Source: Sophora flavescens (taxonomy: Eukaryota; Streptophyta; Magnoliopsida; Fabales; Fabaceae). From it: a DNA stretch of 64,000 nt. Where the stretch lies: assembly GCA_030762895.1 (NCBI GenBank), contig CM061065.1:74661676-74725675 (forward strand), given 5' to 3'. A program made the translations under genes and the position numbers. Of this stretch, positions 1 to 10,816 are shown in pieces (the stretch's first letter is position 1; every line of letters starts with the position of its first letter). The notes beneath the pieces were generated by a model, which was not told where the DNA came from, made no database searches, and saw only the letters and a program-made list of their open reading frames with translations.

Positions 1-462
1 GAATTAATTCGGTCGCTAATATGGTTAGTTTTAATTTGAATTTGTAATTTTAGCGACCGATTTAAATTTTGGTCGCTAACACGCGCAATTTTATTTTTTT
101 TAACGCGCCATTTAGCGATCGAATTAATATCGGTCGCAAATATAATAAATTTTAAAGTGTGAATTCATAGACTTAGCGACGAATTTCTAAATCGGTCGCT
201 AATCTAAATACAGTTTGACCGTTGCATTTAATTCTGTCGCCATTTCGGTCGCTAACAATTCGTACATTTCTGACTTTTACTTTCCTTTGTTTAGCGACCG
301 AAGTAGCGACCGATGTATCTGCTACGCTCTATTTCGGTCGCAGAATCAACTCTAACCAGTGTTTCATGTAGATCCTGCAATCGGTCGCTATTTCGGTCGC
401 AAAAAGCAACCAAAAAATTCGGTCACTATTTTCGATCGCTAAATGGCCTTTTTTTTGTAGTG
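1..462. mobile_element. Terminal part of a CACTA (En/Spm-type) transposon with subterminal repeats
   Basis: The stretch consists of many copies of TTAGCGACCGA and its complement TCGGTCGCTAA in both orientations, the usual subterminal repeat architecture of CACTA elements. It ends at 462 with CCTTTTTTTTGTAGTG, the complement of a CACTACAAAAAAA terminus. The other end lies left of the window, so the 3-bp target duplication cannot be tested. No coding sequence is seen in it. The small open frames here are repeat translations. Confidence 0.8.
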
Positions 463-617
463 CATGATCACATATTCGAAGTTGGAATTGTGATCGGACG
501 GACGGATTTTTCGCAATCAAGCTCTCTCTAGATGTTATCGCCTCTCTCTAAACTCTATTTTTCGCATGCAGAAAGAAATGAAATTCGCATAAGGAAGAAA
601 TTGGGTGAAAAGCTTAA

Positions 618-1010
618 GTGGTGTTACTGAATTGTGAACGCTCAAACGTGTTAGAGGTGCACGCTCAAGAGTGCCGACGCTTTAGCGTTGGGTACCTCCA
701 CGCTAGAGCGTGGAACCCTAATGCCATGTCTCTGCCTCATGTCATTTCCTCGTTGCCACGTGTCCCACACGTGTTTGGGACCATGCCACGCTCGAGCATC
801 GGTAAAGCCAACATGCTAGCGTGCAAATGTTTGAATGTGGGGTTACTCCACGTTCAAGCGTGGAGTCTGATGTCTGCCTTTCGGGCATTTCGTTGCATTT
901 TGAGCTTGTTTGAATTCCAAATGACCTCAAATTCGAAACAATGGCTCATTAACACACATAGAACAAGATTAAGACTTCAAACATGCTTAATCCTTTCCTT
1001 AAAACATTAA
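618..1010 (+). repeat. Palindrome-rich LTR-like repeat fragment (family F, copy 1)
   Basis: The segment contains several dyads with arms ACGCT and AGCGT: CCACGCTAGAGCGTGG at 697-712, CGCTTTAGCG near 679, and CCACGTTCAAGCGTGG near 848. It ends with a stretch around 975-993 reading CTTCAAACATGCTTAATCC. The reverse complement of that string, and the same order of motifs, recurs at 17796-18143, so the two are inverted copies of one family. The layout resembles the U3 of the LTRs further right. No protein-coding signal is seen. The element type is inferred only. Confidence 0.5.
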
Positions 1011-1011
1011 T

Positions 1012-1313
1012 CGATAAAACAATGTATTACAAAAGCCATTTCCTAGTGACACCATCGACCAAGAACCAATTGGTTTCCATAACTTGGCAAGCTTACATCG
1101 AAAATCATTGACTTTTAGAGGATTATCTCCTTTTGAGAGAATAAGCCTACCATGTAATAAGTTCTTGCAGCTTGCAACACCTGCCTGGTATTCTTCTTCA
1201 ATTATCTTTATAGCCAAGGCATCTCCTTTTAGACACGGTTTGGGCAACTGACTCAAAGGAATATCAGAAGAAATTTTTAGAGCATGTGCAAATGTTTTCT
1301 TCTGCATATTCAT
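1012..1313 (-). pseudogene. LINE ORF1 remnant with DUF4283-like domain
   Basis: The minus-strand frame gives about 100 residues with a run LPKPCLKGDALAIKI, then LHGRLILSKGDNPLKV, then WKPIGSWSMVSLGNGF. This order matches the DUF4283 domain at the start of ORF1 in plant L1-type LINEs: the HGR-x-KGD-P-L block, the W-K core and the SLGxGF end. The match stops abruptly near 1012, where repeat family F begins, so the LINE is truncated there. No reverse transcriptase follows in this window. It could also be one of the host zinc-knuckle proteins that carry DUF4283, but the TE context favours LINE. Confidence 0.6.
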
Positions 1314-1611
1314 GGATGGAGAAGAAGATTACGACGAAGAGAGGGAAAGGAAACCCCATGGACAAATTGGTTCACCTGCCATGAAGAAGACATGCAAACC
1401 CTAGAAACTTACGTGGAACAAAACCCCAGCAAAGCTCTCATACTCTAAGATCGTATGACCATATAATTTGCAATGTATATTGATGGATGGATAAATCTAA
1501 AACCTAGATTTCAATAATTTAAAATACAAAGTGAAATTGACTAGTTGGTAGTTACCCATCAAACAAGGAATAAATATAAGATTTTTTTTATTATAAACTA
1601 TTGTTGCCTTA

Positions 1612-2587
1612 AAAACAAATGTCTTTAAGCTTGTGCTAGGATACACAAATCACAACAAGTAGTATAGAGAGTAAGTCAGATATCGTTCCCACGAGGATTA
1701 TAATGCTGTAGCAAAATTCCAATTTAGACTATATGCTCTAGAAATTAGATTGGTAACAAAAAGTGGTTGTGTGTGCAAGGTAAATGTAAATTGAGCTTGA
1801 GAAAGTTAAAGTTTCAGAAAATGAGATTGAAAAGAGATGTGTTGTCAAATATGGAGAAAACAATTCTAGGTATGCTCTTTCATAAATCCTGCTTACCCTA
1901 TAGTATGCTCTGCATATGCTCCAGCATTTAACTCCAGGGAGTAAATATGTGTTTTCCAACACTTAAAGATCAAGTTCATTAAATGCTTTCTATTCCTAGA
2001 TTCAATTTAATTACACCATCTTCTTAATGAGCATGTTCCAGATAGTTTAGAGACTTGAATAACTATTCTTAGTCTATCCAACACCATTTAATTTTCCAAT
2101 TAATGGTTTAATCCCTATCCTTTATCCCTTTCCACATTACTTAATTCTTCCAAACCAACCAAGCTTAATATTCAATTAAGTGGATCAGTGTTAACTAAGC
2201 AACAATTGCCACATGACAAAGGAAAATGCAGGAGTACATCACATTGCATAAAAATCAGCTAAGCATTCATTACATAAGCATACCTAAAGCTACATCAACT
2301 TTTGTCCTCTTGTGTCTCTTGTGAAGAGTTTCTGGAGTTCAACTACAACAGTCAAGAATTCCTTGCTCAATGCTTTAACCATGCTTCAACACTTCTCTGC
2401 GTGAGCACACAGAAATACATGAGACAATGATATAGCATTATAAGAGCATATACTAGAGATTACCTGACTTAACCATAAATACTTACAAACTTGCATTTTT
2501 ATTGACAAAAACAGAGAATCATACTTAAGGATAGCAACAGATGAGAATAAAAAGGTAATGAATAACTCTTCTTTCAAAGAGTTATCA
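1612..2587 (-). mobile_element. Solo LTR of an Athila-type Ty3/gypsy element
   Basis: On the + strand it starts TGTTGCC and ends GAGTTATCA. Read on the minus strand it begins TGATAACTCTT and ends GGCAACA, like the LTRs of Athila element A (19407-20731, 53388-54694). It is flanked by a perfect 5-bp duplication ACTAT at 1607-1611 and 2588-2592, so both LTR ends are intact. No internal region remains. It is 976 bp against about 1.3 kb for element A, so it belongs to a related subfamily or carries internal deletions. Recombination between the two LTRs of a full element is the usual origin. Confidence 0.9.
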
Positions 2588-2671
2588 ACTATCTTACTAA
2601 AACAAAAAAATTTAAAGGTCATTTATAATGTGTGATTACAGAGAACAACAACGAATTTCAGTAATGAATTC

Positions 2672-3030
2672 TAAATTATTCATTTATTTTACTTCAACAT
2701 TTAGCTTAAAAACGGTGGGTGGAAAGTAGTGAAATATAATAAGTTTGTATACAGATAACATTGGCATGAAAATCCAATTTGATCGTGGTAAATATTTATT
2801 TGAATATTTTCGTAATGATTTATTTATTATATTTTTGTGCAAATACACACACAAAATCACTATTTAACCCCCAATTGAACCGTAAAACAATAAACCTCTC
2901 CTTCTTTTACCAGCTTAATGGCTCACCTAGTTTTATCGGTATACTCTAGCACTTTCCGTAACTAGGAGAATCAAATATTATAAAATTGATTAATTTAGAT
3001 GCTTATATAAAATGGACAGTTAGGATTGAT
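2672..3030 (+). repeat. Segmental duplication, copy 1 (left of the peptide gene)
   Basis: This non-coding stretch is repeated in the same orientation at 5235-5600, with long shared runs such as AATTGAACCGTAAAACAATAA, CTCTCCTTCTTTTACCAGCTTA and ACTAGGAGAATCAAATATTA. A shorter, more diverged piece occurs at 5000-5100. The cysteine-rich peptide gene lies between the copies, so the unit was probably a tandemly duplicated gene segment, as is common for NCR-type clusters. Confidence 0.75.
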
Positions 3031-3666
3031 TTATTATTAAGAAGTTTATCAACACTTATTGGAAGATCCTATTGAACAATAGAAAAATATAAGGATGCAT
3101 TAGGACAACCTTAGAGTTCAAGGAGAGTATTAGAAAAATAGCTTAAGTTTAAGTTGGTTTACCGTATTTTTTTCCTACATATGTTAATGTTGTAGAATGT
3201 AAATAGAGAATTACAATAGTTAACTAAAATTTGACTTTAGGAGAAGAAAATATTTAACTGAGTGTGATTTAGGAAATGAAAATTTTAAGTTATCAGTGAT
3301 GATTATGGATAGACAATTGGAAATTTCAAGTGTCAACCCATTTAACATATTCTACTTTTCTTCTACCTTCTAACATCCATGCTCCTGTAGTCTAAAAATA
3401 CATATTATTTTTACAAATTTTCTTATGTCAAACCTTTACAACTTCATTTTTGGATAAAGAAAAAAGAAATACTGTTAGTAAATATTAGAAAATGTGTGTC
3501 TTCTTATCTTTACTTTAAGAATAAGGTGTAAAAGCTTCAAATTAAACCAATCTAGCTAAATCATATGTCAAATTGTTCATCCACCGGTAGTACAACAAAA
3601 TTTCATAATATTCCCTGTTAACCTATATATTGAAAATGTTAATCTCTATGTGAATCGTAAAATTAT
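3031..3666. other. AT-rich intergenic stretch, no gene seen
   Basis: Neither strand has an open frame of useful length or a recognisable repeat here. It is ordinary AT-rich intergenic sequence between the duplicated segment and the inverted-repeat element at 3667. Confidence 0.6.
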
Positions 3667-3971
3667 GGGTTAAATATGTTTTTAGTCCATCATTTTTTAC
3701 AAAAGTTCGGTTTTAATCCCCCGTTTGGAAAATGTATTTTTTTAATCTCCCGTTTTTTAAAATGTGTTAGAAATGGTCCCTGTACCACACTTTCATTTAT
3801 AAAATAAGGGGACTAAAACGAACTTTTGCAAAAAATGAGAGACTAAAAATATGTGGTATAAGGACCACTTCGACACATTTTAAAAAACGAGGGACTAAAA
3901 AAATACTTTTTTTAAATGGGGGACTAAACCAAACTTTTGTAAAAAATAGGGACTAAAAACATATTTAGCCC
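3667..3971. mobile_element. Fold-back MITE-like element
   Basis: The left end reads GGGTTAAATATGTTTTTAG and the right end is its near complement, CTAAAAACATATTTAGCCC. The two halves pair along most of their length through repeated GGGACTAAAA / TTTTAGTCCC blocks, giving a roughly 300-bp fold-back. Termini of this sequence are very common in legume genomes and are usually classed as MITEs, probably Mutator-related. I see no clear target duplication and no coding capacity. Confidence 0.75.
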
Positions 3972-4395
3972 TCAGTTTTATCCATAAGAAAGTGAAATAT
4001 ATCATACAAGTCCAACATGCAATAGGAACTAATTTAGATCCCATATCCTTTTTAACTTATGTTTAGAATATGCTATCACATCATTTTTCTCCACTCTTAA
4101 AAGCAACATCGCTAACTTTTTGCATTACATTTTCTCTTCTGGCTTTTGGCCCCCTTCTATCATGAAAAGAGAAAAAGATTTAGAAAAATAAAAGAAATAA
4201 ATTAGGTAAGAATTGAAATATCTTCCATGATTCGGAAGATTTTAATGGCATATCCTTATAAAGGTAACTGATCTTTTGATGGGTTAAATGGGCAAAATAA
4301 TAAGAATTTTAGTTTTAGTGAAGGGTAACATGCAACTTAAGAAGTTCTAAAAGACAATTTAGTTTATTTTTAAAAAAATAAACTTTTCTTTACAT

Positions 4396-4402
4396 TATAA
4401 AT
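4396..4402 (+). promoter_or_regulatory. Probable TATA box of the cysteine-rich peptide gene
   Basis: TATAAAT lies about 45 bp upstream of the ATG at 4447. This leaves room for a very short leader, as is usual for genes of this class. A second AT run, GATATATATG at 4429-4438, is too close to the ATG to act as a TATA box. Confidence 0.5.
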
Positions 4403-4446
4403 CATTCTAACCATTCTGGGTTGATTAGATATATATGTAGAAAACC

Positions 4447-4732
4447 ATGGCTAAAACTCTCAAGTTTGTTTATGCTTTGATCCTCCTTCTTTTCCTATTT
4501 GTTCTTTTACGTATGTATGCTTGTTTTTTTCATTATCTTCGTTTTCTTTCATCACCTTTAATATATACATTTCTGCCATTATAGTAACATTCGTTCTTTT
4601 TTATATTAAATTTCAGCATCTGCTGCCAACGGATGTGGTTATTCTAAAGAATGCATGGCTGCTTGTAGAAGTATTAAGTGTCTAGGTTACTCTTGCATTC
4701 AAAATGTGTGTAGCTGCCGTGACTGCCATTGA
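4447..4732 (+). CDS. Secreted nodulin-type cysteine-rich peptide with eight cysteines
   Basis: There are two exons, 4447-4510 and 4617-4732. They are separated by a 106-bp GT-AG intron in phase 1 placed just at the end of the signal peptide, the usual structure of legume NCR and defensin-like genes. The product is 59 residues. Residues 1-25 form a hydrophobic signal starting MAKTLKFVYALILLLF, very like late-nodulin/NCR signals. The mature part, about 34 residues, carries eight cysteines spaced C-x5-C-x3-C-x4-C-x4-C-x4-C-x1-C-x2-C. Classical NCRs have four or six cysteines, and plant defensins have a different eight-cysteine spacing. The core (Cx5Cx3C, later CxC) fits a cysteine-stabilised alpha/beta fold, and the overall spacing resembles four-disulfide potassium-channel-blocker scaffolds of animals, which I take as convergence. 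The reading frame is intact. The likely role is secretion, possibly to nodule symbiosomes or as a defence peptide. Function and expression are inferred. Direct duplications flank it at 2672 and 5235. Confidence 0.85.
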
Positions 4733-4999
4733 TAATTAAGGTGATTAATAACTGTACACTACTTTTGCTCATATAAAATTATTTTACATGTCATACAACT
4801 CTTACAATGTATTTCATTATTCGTGCTATATTTCTCTAACTTTAAGTTTAGGTGACAGTCTGAGAGGAGTATTAGGCTATTAGATGGATGTGCTATGACA
4901 GTTGTTCGTCTCTGAAAGTTGTGGAGAACAAATACATGTTTGAAGATTTTTAATAAGCTACCTTAACTAAGAATAGCAATACAATTATGTAATAATATT

Positions 5000-5100
5000 T
5001 AATATAAAGTACTCATTTATCTTGCCTCTACATTTAGCTTAATGATGCCTATTGGAAAAGTAGTGAGAAATAATAACTATGTGTTCAGGGAATCATTGGA
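5000..5100 (+). repeat. Diverged partial copy of the duplicated segment
   Basis: CATTTAGCTTAATGATGCC, followed by GAAAAGTAGTGAGAAATAATAA and the GTTCAGGGAATCATTGG block, parallels the start of copies 1 and 2 in order and spacing but with many changes. It lies directly downstream of the peptide gene. Confidence 0.5.
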
Positions 5101-5234
5101 AGGAGACGAACATTAACTAAAGAAATAAATTTAATGTACTATGATTATTTAACTGAGGATGACAATTGAAGATGAGTGGATGAATATGTTTATGTATGTA
5201 TATATGTTTATATATGCATATATGTAATAATTTT

Positions 5235-5600
5235 TAAATTATTCATTTATTTTACTTCTAAATTTAGCTTTAAAACGGTGAGTGGAAAGTAGTGAAAATT
5301 AATAAGTTTGTATTCAGAGAACAATGGCGTCAAAATCTAATTTGATCGTGGTAAATATTTATTTAAAAATTTTCTTAATGATTTTATTTATTATATTTTT
5401 GTATAAATACAGATGCAAAATCACTATTTAACCCCCCAATTGAACCGTAAAACAATAAATCTCTCCTTCTTTTACCAGCTTAATCACTAACTTAATTTTA
5501 TCGGTATACTGAAGTGCTTTCCGTAACTAGGAGAATCAAATATTATCAAATAGATTATTTTAGATTATTGTATATATATAATGGACAAATAGGATTGATT
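5235..5600 (+). repeat. Segmental duplication, copy 2 (right of the peptide gene)
   Basis: This is the direct repeat of 2672-3030. Homology ends exactly at 5600, where a CACTTCAACA... sequence begins, so a later insertion probably cut off the rest of the second unit, including any second peptide gene. Confidence 0.75.
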
Positions 5601-5900
5601 CACTTCAACATTTTTGTTCTACGATAATGCCTCTCTCTTCAACGACTCAAAAACTGTTGTCGTAGAATACAATAATCAACGGTTTTTAATACTCTGATAT
5701 TATGGGAAATAAATTTACATTTACAATATACAACGGTGAAAATTTTTTGTTGAAAAAGAATAGACAACAGTTATTTGAATGTATTTTTTTTATTTTAGCA
5801 TGGTTATATAACCGTTGCAGATTAACATGTTTTAAACTACACATAAAACCGTTCTCCTAAAATTTGGGAGCGGTTTTAAAAATGTTATTTCATCTATACA
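5601..5900. mobile_element. CACTA-like terminus with AACCGTT/AACGGTT subterminal motifs
   Basis: The sequence starts CACTTCAACATTTTTGTTC at the point where the duplicated segment is interrupted. It is followed by repeated AACGGTTTTT / AACCGTT motifs in both orientations and an inverted pair TTCTACGA / TCGTAGAA. A hairpin at about 5848-5880 has arms AAAACCG and CGGTTTT. This resembles the end of a non-autonomous CACTA element. The partner end was not found, and similar motifs continue to about 6230. Confidence 0.45.
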
Positions 5901-5985
5901 TCTATACAATAGTAGCAAAAAACACAGTTTTTTGTGTCAACTTTTATATCTTACAAACATACCCCTACAACTATATATCTTCTAT
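5901..5985 (+). mobile_element. Helitron-like 5' terminus (copy 1)
   Basis: TCTATACAATAG, preceded by A, is followed by TTTTTTGTGTCAA, TTACAAACATACCCCTACAACTATATAT. The same order occurs at 8213-8300, ahead of the Helitron helicase gene. An A|TC junction followed by TCTATAC is typical of plant Helitron 5' ends. No matching 3' end was identified. Confidence 0.5.
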
Positions 5986-8106
5986 ACTTATATTTACACT
6001 AAACGTTTTTACTGTATAACCCTCCATCCCTCTCATCTCACTAACCGCAACTTACAACTCACTAATCGCAACTTACAACAAGTACGTACAGTTTCTATCT
6101 ACACTTTCAAAAAATAAACGTGGTTTCTATTATTTTTAAAATAAATAAACTAATTAAAAACGGTCTCTGATCATCCCACCATCCAAAATCATAACCTCTC
6201 CATATCAGTACTTCAATGAAGAAAACGGTTGCTTGATCCTCCAATCCTAATCGTAAACGACATGTAACTGACATATTTGAAAGAATACATATATCCTCAT
6301 TTCTTACTTCATCAATTCAACACTCTCAAACGTTACCAATCAGGAAAAAGTTGAATAAAAACTCCATTCAGCAAGGCCTTCTCTCTCACTGCTATTATGC
6401 TATGCTTAATCATGTTTCACCCAAGAAAGAAGATTTGGTCAATTAATCATGAAGAGAAAGAGGCAACGGTAGTCTCTGTGTCATAAACACGGCATCCCTC
6501 AATGGTTTGATGAACGCCACTTATTTGGTTTCTGCATTCCTCTCAAGTGCCATAAAAAGGATCACTTTTTTTCTTTTACCCTTTTGCACTTTATGATTTG
6601 CTAATTTTTTTATTCAATCTTAACTGTTCAAAGAATTTCTTTTTTTCCATTTGCTTTTTAAGTTCTAAAATGAATTTGAAAGATGGGTTGTTGAATTTTC
6701 ATGAAATTATCTATTACTCATCCTAGGAAACGTTGGGGTGATTTTGGGGTTGTTTCTTGCACATTTTATCTTGGACAGTCCACATGTTTACTTTCTTTGT
6801 TTCCATTCTCTCTTATTTCTCGAAGAACTTCCCTATGTGACTCCATTTTTGACCCAAAGGATCCTTGCATCTGCGATTTTGGTTAGTTTTTTATCTGTTA
6901 CTTTTTTCTTCTGAAGTTTACAATTCAGAATAAAACGGGTTTTGACCTTTTGGTTGCAGATTTGGATGTGATGTTGGGAAGTGAAAGTTCGATAGTTTTT
7001 TTTAATCTTTTTTTGTTGGCTATAATAGATTAATATTTTTATTTAGATTTTATGTTTAAAAAATTATTGTTGTGGTGTGAATTTGAATTTGGGTGTAGAT
7101 ACGAGAGCGAAGTTTGTGTTGCCGTGGCGGCGAAATATCTGACCAAAAGGATAAAAACTTAAAGAGAAGGATCAAGCAGTGTTTATGTTTTGGATTTGGC
7201 GTACTCTTCACGAATGCCATTTTGTGTTAACAATTGTTTTGATTTTGAAGTAATGGACTCATTATGATAGATTAATATATTTTGCATTGTTTCATCATTT
7301 ATTTATTTTTTTATAGAAATGTGGAGTACTCAAGTATTGCTAAATTTTTTTCTTTCAAAAAAAAGTATTGCTTAATTTTTTCAGTATTCCTTGTTGTTTT
7401 TACTAACTTTAGGTTACCATTTGCTTGAGTTTTTTTTATTTTATTTTTTTGACTCACTTTTTGCTTGAATTGTTTCATTTTCTATGGATAATATGTGATT
7501 ATAGTATCTTAAGTTATCTTCGGAGAAAGCTTTTAATTTTCTATATTTTTTTTTTCACTGATTCAAATTATATCCTTTTACCTCTAAAATCTATATATAT
7601 CCTTTTATATATTCCTAAATGCCATATATAGTAACCATATATGCCATATATATATTAGTAATCTTTATGATAGATGTTTGGCATGGTGTAAAACTCTTTT
7701 TGATTACTGTTTGTGCCATTTTTCCTAAAAAACTCTAAATAAAATTCTATGATTCATATTACATGATCCTCAAAAAAAAAATTATAGGCAAATATTATAT
7801 TATTAGTATGTGTTATGTTAGTATGTGTTGTGTTAAAATATTAGATGATTTGCATATTGTCTTTGGTCCTCCACAAATGTAACATGTTTTCAATCTCATA
7901 TATTCCTTTCTAATTGATTTGATATGATAACTAAAAATAACTTTTTCTTATAAGATGTCACAACTCAAATTAACTTTTTAAAAGTTATATTAATTTGATT
8001 TTGTATGACCGTTCTATTAATTTTATGTTCCTACATTTTGAAATGCATTTTTTAAGGAATTTTGAAATGCATTTTTAAAATATGAAAATATTAACTTTTT
8101 GAAAAT

Positions 8107-8109
<3 letters not shown>
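5986..8109. other. AT-rich stretch, no supported gene
   Basis: No frame of convincing length was found. Short coding-like blocks around 6440-6570 and 6690-6890 may be exons of a captured gene, because the second has a C-residue-rich frame and possible splice sites, but no family is recognised. The remainder is AT-rich. It probably belongs to the Helitron-like or CACTA-like element starting at 5601/5901. Confidence 0.4.

Positions 8110-8150
<41 letters not shown>
8110..8150. repeat. (TA)n microsatellite
   Basis: An uninterrupted TA dinucleotide run of about 41 bp. It lies just outside the Helitron 5' end. Confidence 0.95.
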
Positions 8151-8155
<5 letters not shown>

Positions 8156-8296
8156 TATATTTTTTTTAAAAAAATATGATATTGTTATATCAGTCAACAA
8201 AATATATAGTAATCTTCTATACAATAAGATAATGGCAGAGTAGAAAAAAAATATTTTTTTTGTGTCAAATTTTAAATATTACAAATATACCCCTAG

Positions 8297-8300
<4 letters not shown>

Positions 8301-8359
<59 letters not shown>
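8301..8359. repeat. (AT)n microsatellite inside the Helitron 5' region
   Basis: About 59 bp of uninterrupted AT dinucleotides, directly after the ACCCCTAGAACTATAT block of the Helitron 5' end. Confidence 0.95.
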
Positions 8360-8365
<6 letters not shown>

Positions 8366-9330
8366 ATCTCTAAATACTTCCGCAACGCACCCAATAAGAC
8401 TAACTCAATTTTTCTTAAACCATTCTATTCAAAACCATAACTGCATCCGGCTCTAATGAATAAAAAAACAAACATTTTTTTATAAAAAAAAAACTAAAGA
8501 GTGGAAGTATTGATGAAAAATTTTAAGGTATTTATTTAAGTTAATAAATTAAAGAGTGGAAGTATTGGGGAAAAATTAGTGCCCGTGATATACCACTAAC
8601 CTTTGTTAAAACTTAAAATATACACAACCATAATTGCTAATCCTTAAAATATTCACTTAAAATCATTAATAAGACTATCATAAAATTACAACTACTATTT
8701 CCCAGATGTTCAACTATTTTTCTCACATTTACTATTGATTATATGGGATTTTTTTTTACAAGGATTAAATGAAAACTTTACTACAATGGGATATGGTAAT
8801 GATACTCACATTTTTAGAGTTTATCCTTTATCATGGCATCAAAATCAAATTGTATGCCTAAAAACTTACAATGCTTTAATCTACATGCTATTTATTTATT
8901 TTTTAGCCACAAAATAATATTAGATAAAAATATTGTATATATATATATTATGTGTATGTATATTTATCTTTTTTTTGAATAAATAGATATACACAATTTA
9001 ACTAAAAACACTAACTCACATTACATTAATAGTTTTTTTTAACCCAAATACATTAATATTTTAATATTTCTATACAATATTTGCCTCAAAAAATACACCA
9101 GATAATATTGTGGTCATTTTGTTCCATTTTACTAAATTGTTTTGTGATTTGCTTAGCTAACTCCTACTTAATCAATATACCATATTGAAGTTTCTGTAAA
9201 ACTATTTTCATAATTTAAAAAAAAAATATAAAACATAATTATTTTAAAATATTTAATTAATGCCATTTTATAAATAACTAGGTTTTATTTCGACATGAAA
9301 AATATTAACAATCAATGATCTCAAGAGCAT
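8360..9330. other. AT-rich Helitron 5' non-coding region
   Basis: No gene is seen. The stretch between the (AT)n run and the first Helitron coding exon is AT-rich and lacks an open frame beyond about 60 codons. Confidence 0.5.
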
Positions 9331-9333
9331 CAA

Positions 9334-9525
9334 CGAGAGATATGGAGGCAATTTACAAGAAGCAGAAGGCAGAGAATGACCGCTGAGCAACGACAAGAAC
9401 AATCAGCTAGACGACGAGAACATTATAGACGTGGAAGGAATATAGTTGCTATGGAGTCAAAAACATTGAGATTGACAACTATGCGACGTCTTACACGATC
9501 AACCAGTGATCAACAAAAAAGTACA
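9334..9525 (+). CDS. First coding exon of the Helitron gene
   Basis: The exon encodes a basic, arginine-rich segment with MTAEQRQEQSARRREHYRRG, of the kind found at the extreme N terminus of plant Helitron proteins before the zinc-finger region. It ends AGTACAG, followed by GTATAAAA, a good donor site. A (TA)n run at 9550-9586 follows in the intron. Assignment as exon 1 rests on position and composition. The exact start is uncertain. Confidence 0.5.
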
Positions 9526-9547
9526 GGTATAAAATATATAAATATAT

Positions 9548-9549
<2 letters not shown>

Positions 9550-9586
<37 letters not shown>
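9550..9586. repeat. (TA)n microsatellite in a Helitron intron
   Basis: A simple TA run within the intron after the first exon. Confidence 0.95.
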
Positions 9587-9588
<2 letters not shown>

Positions 9589-9664
9589 AAAAGGTATATA
9601 ATAATTTAGTCATTTATTACTTTTATTTAAATTTAATCATCAAGGTAATTAGCAACTATATTAC

Positions 9665-10700
9665 TTTATATTAATGGTTTATCTATAAAGTTCTAGCCTA
9701 GAACTTATTCTTATCTCTAAAGTTTCTATTTTTGCACGTCAAATAATGTGATATTTATCATTCTCATTTTTTAATGTCCGTATATATAATCATTTGCTTA
9801 CCTTATTTTATTTAATAATTCTTTTTTCAAAACTAAATCATACAGTTCATAATATTGCTTCAACGAGGTTTCGAGGAACACATGACCATGAAGCCGGAAC
9901 AAGTAGCGGACAAGGTTAGTGATGGACATTTAGAAAATATAAACTTGAAATTTTATGCCATCTTTTAATTTAGTATTTTATATTAAAATTTTAAAACATT
10001 GATTATTTTTCCTTTTCAAATAATTATTCACACTTAGATATCCTAATTTGTCAACAAAATATATATTAGTTAATAATAAGTAAAAATGAATTATCTATAA
10101 AATTTGGAATCTTAAAACTTATTATTATCAACAAAGATTCTATATTTGTAATAAATAAATGCGATATCTCTGATTCTCATTTTGAATGTCTCTATACATA
10201 AAAGTTTGATTACCTTATGTTATTTAATTATTATTTTTGTTAACAATAAATAATGTAGAACCTATTATTGCCTCAATACCGTTTCAAGGAACACATGACA
10301 ATGAAGCTAGAACAAGTGGTGGACATGGTTAGTTGTGGACTTTTAGAAATTTTAATACTTAAATATTTGGCGGTTTGTACCTTTTGATATTTTATATTTA
10401 AATTTTATATATTAATTAATTACTATTGTCGTGTCTGTCTGTCCGCATTTCTAATGCTTTTGAATGTCTCTATACATAAAAAAATTATTATCTTCCGTTA
10501 TTTAATAATTCTTTTTTCACCAATAAGTAATGCAGAACCTAATATTGTCTTTATTGTGGTTTCAAGGAACACATGACCATGAGGCTGGAACAAGTGATGT
10601 ACACGATTAGTTATGGACATTCAGAAATATTAATTTATAAATTTTTGGTAATTTGTACGATATTATTAAATTTCATACATTGAAAATAAATTATTATGTA
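9665..10700 (+). repeat. Three tandem copies of an intron plus micro-exon unit
   Basis: Three short exon-like blocks at about 9845-9913, 10258-10327 and 10534-10603 share the coding pattern of GTHDHEAGTSSG. Each is preceded by an intron end reading TTATTTAATAATTCTTTTT and followed by GTTAG(T)-type donors and similar intron starts (GGACATTTAGAAATATTAAT). Spacings are 413 and 276 bp. The third block has lost the frame and has ATTAG instead of a GT donor. This is an internal tandem duplication of an exon in the Helitron leader. Confidence 0.75.
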
Positions 10701-10816
10701 AATTCAGTGATCTTAATTTCTAAAATCGATGAAAATGGATCTAGAATATTGTCCTTATATGACTAAAAAAAATATATGCAATTTAAAAAACTGTTATGTA
10801 TTTTTTTTACACGCAG

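Noticed and set aside
4447..4732. Call as a classical plant defensin
   Set aside because: Cysteine number fits but spacing and the very short mature part do not, and the signal peptide is of late-nodulin type.
8110..8359. AT runs as a replication origin or matrix attachment site
   Set aside because: They are plain dinucleotide microsatellites, common throughout the window, with no associated motif.
10028..10260. Palindromic AT-rich intron parts as regulatory sites
   Set aside because: They are explained by the tandem duplication of the Helitron intron-exon unit.
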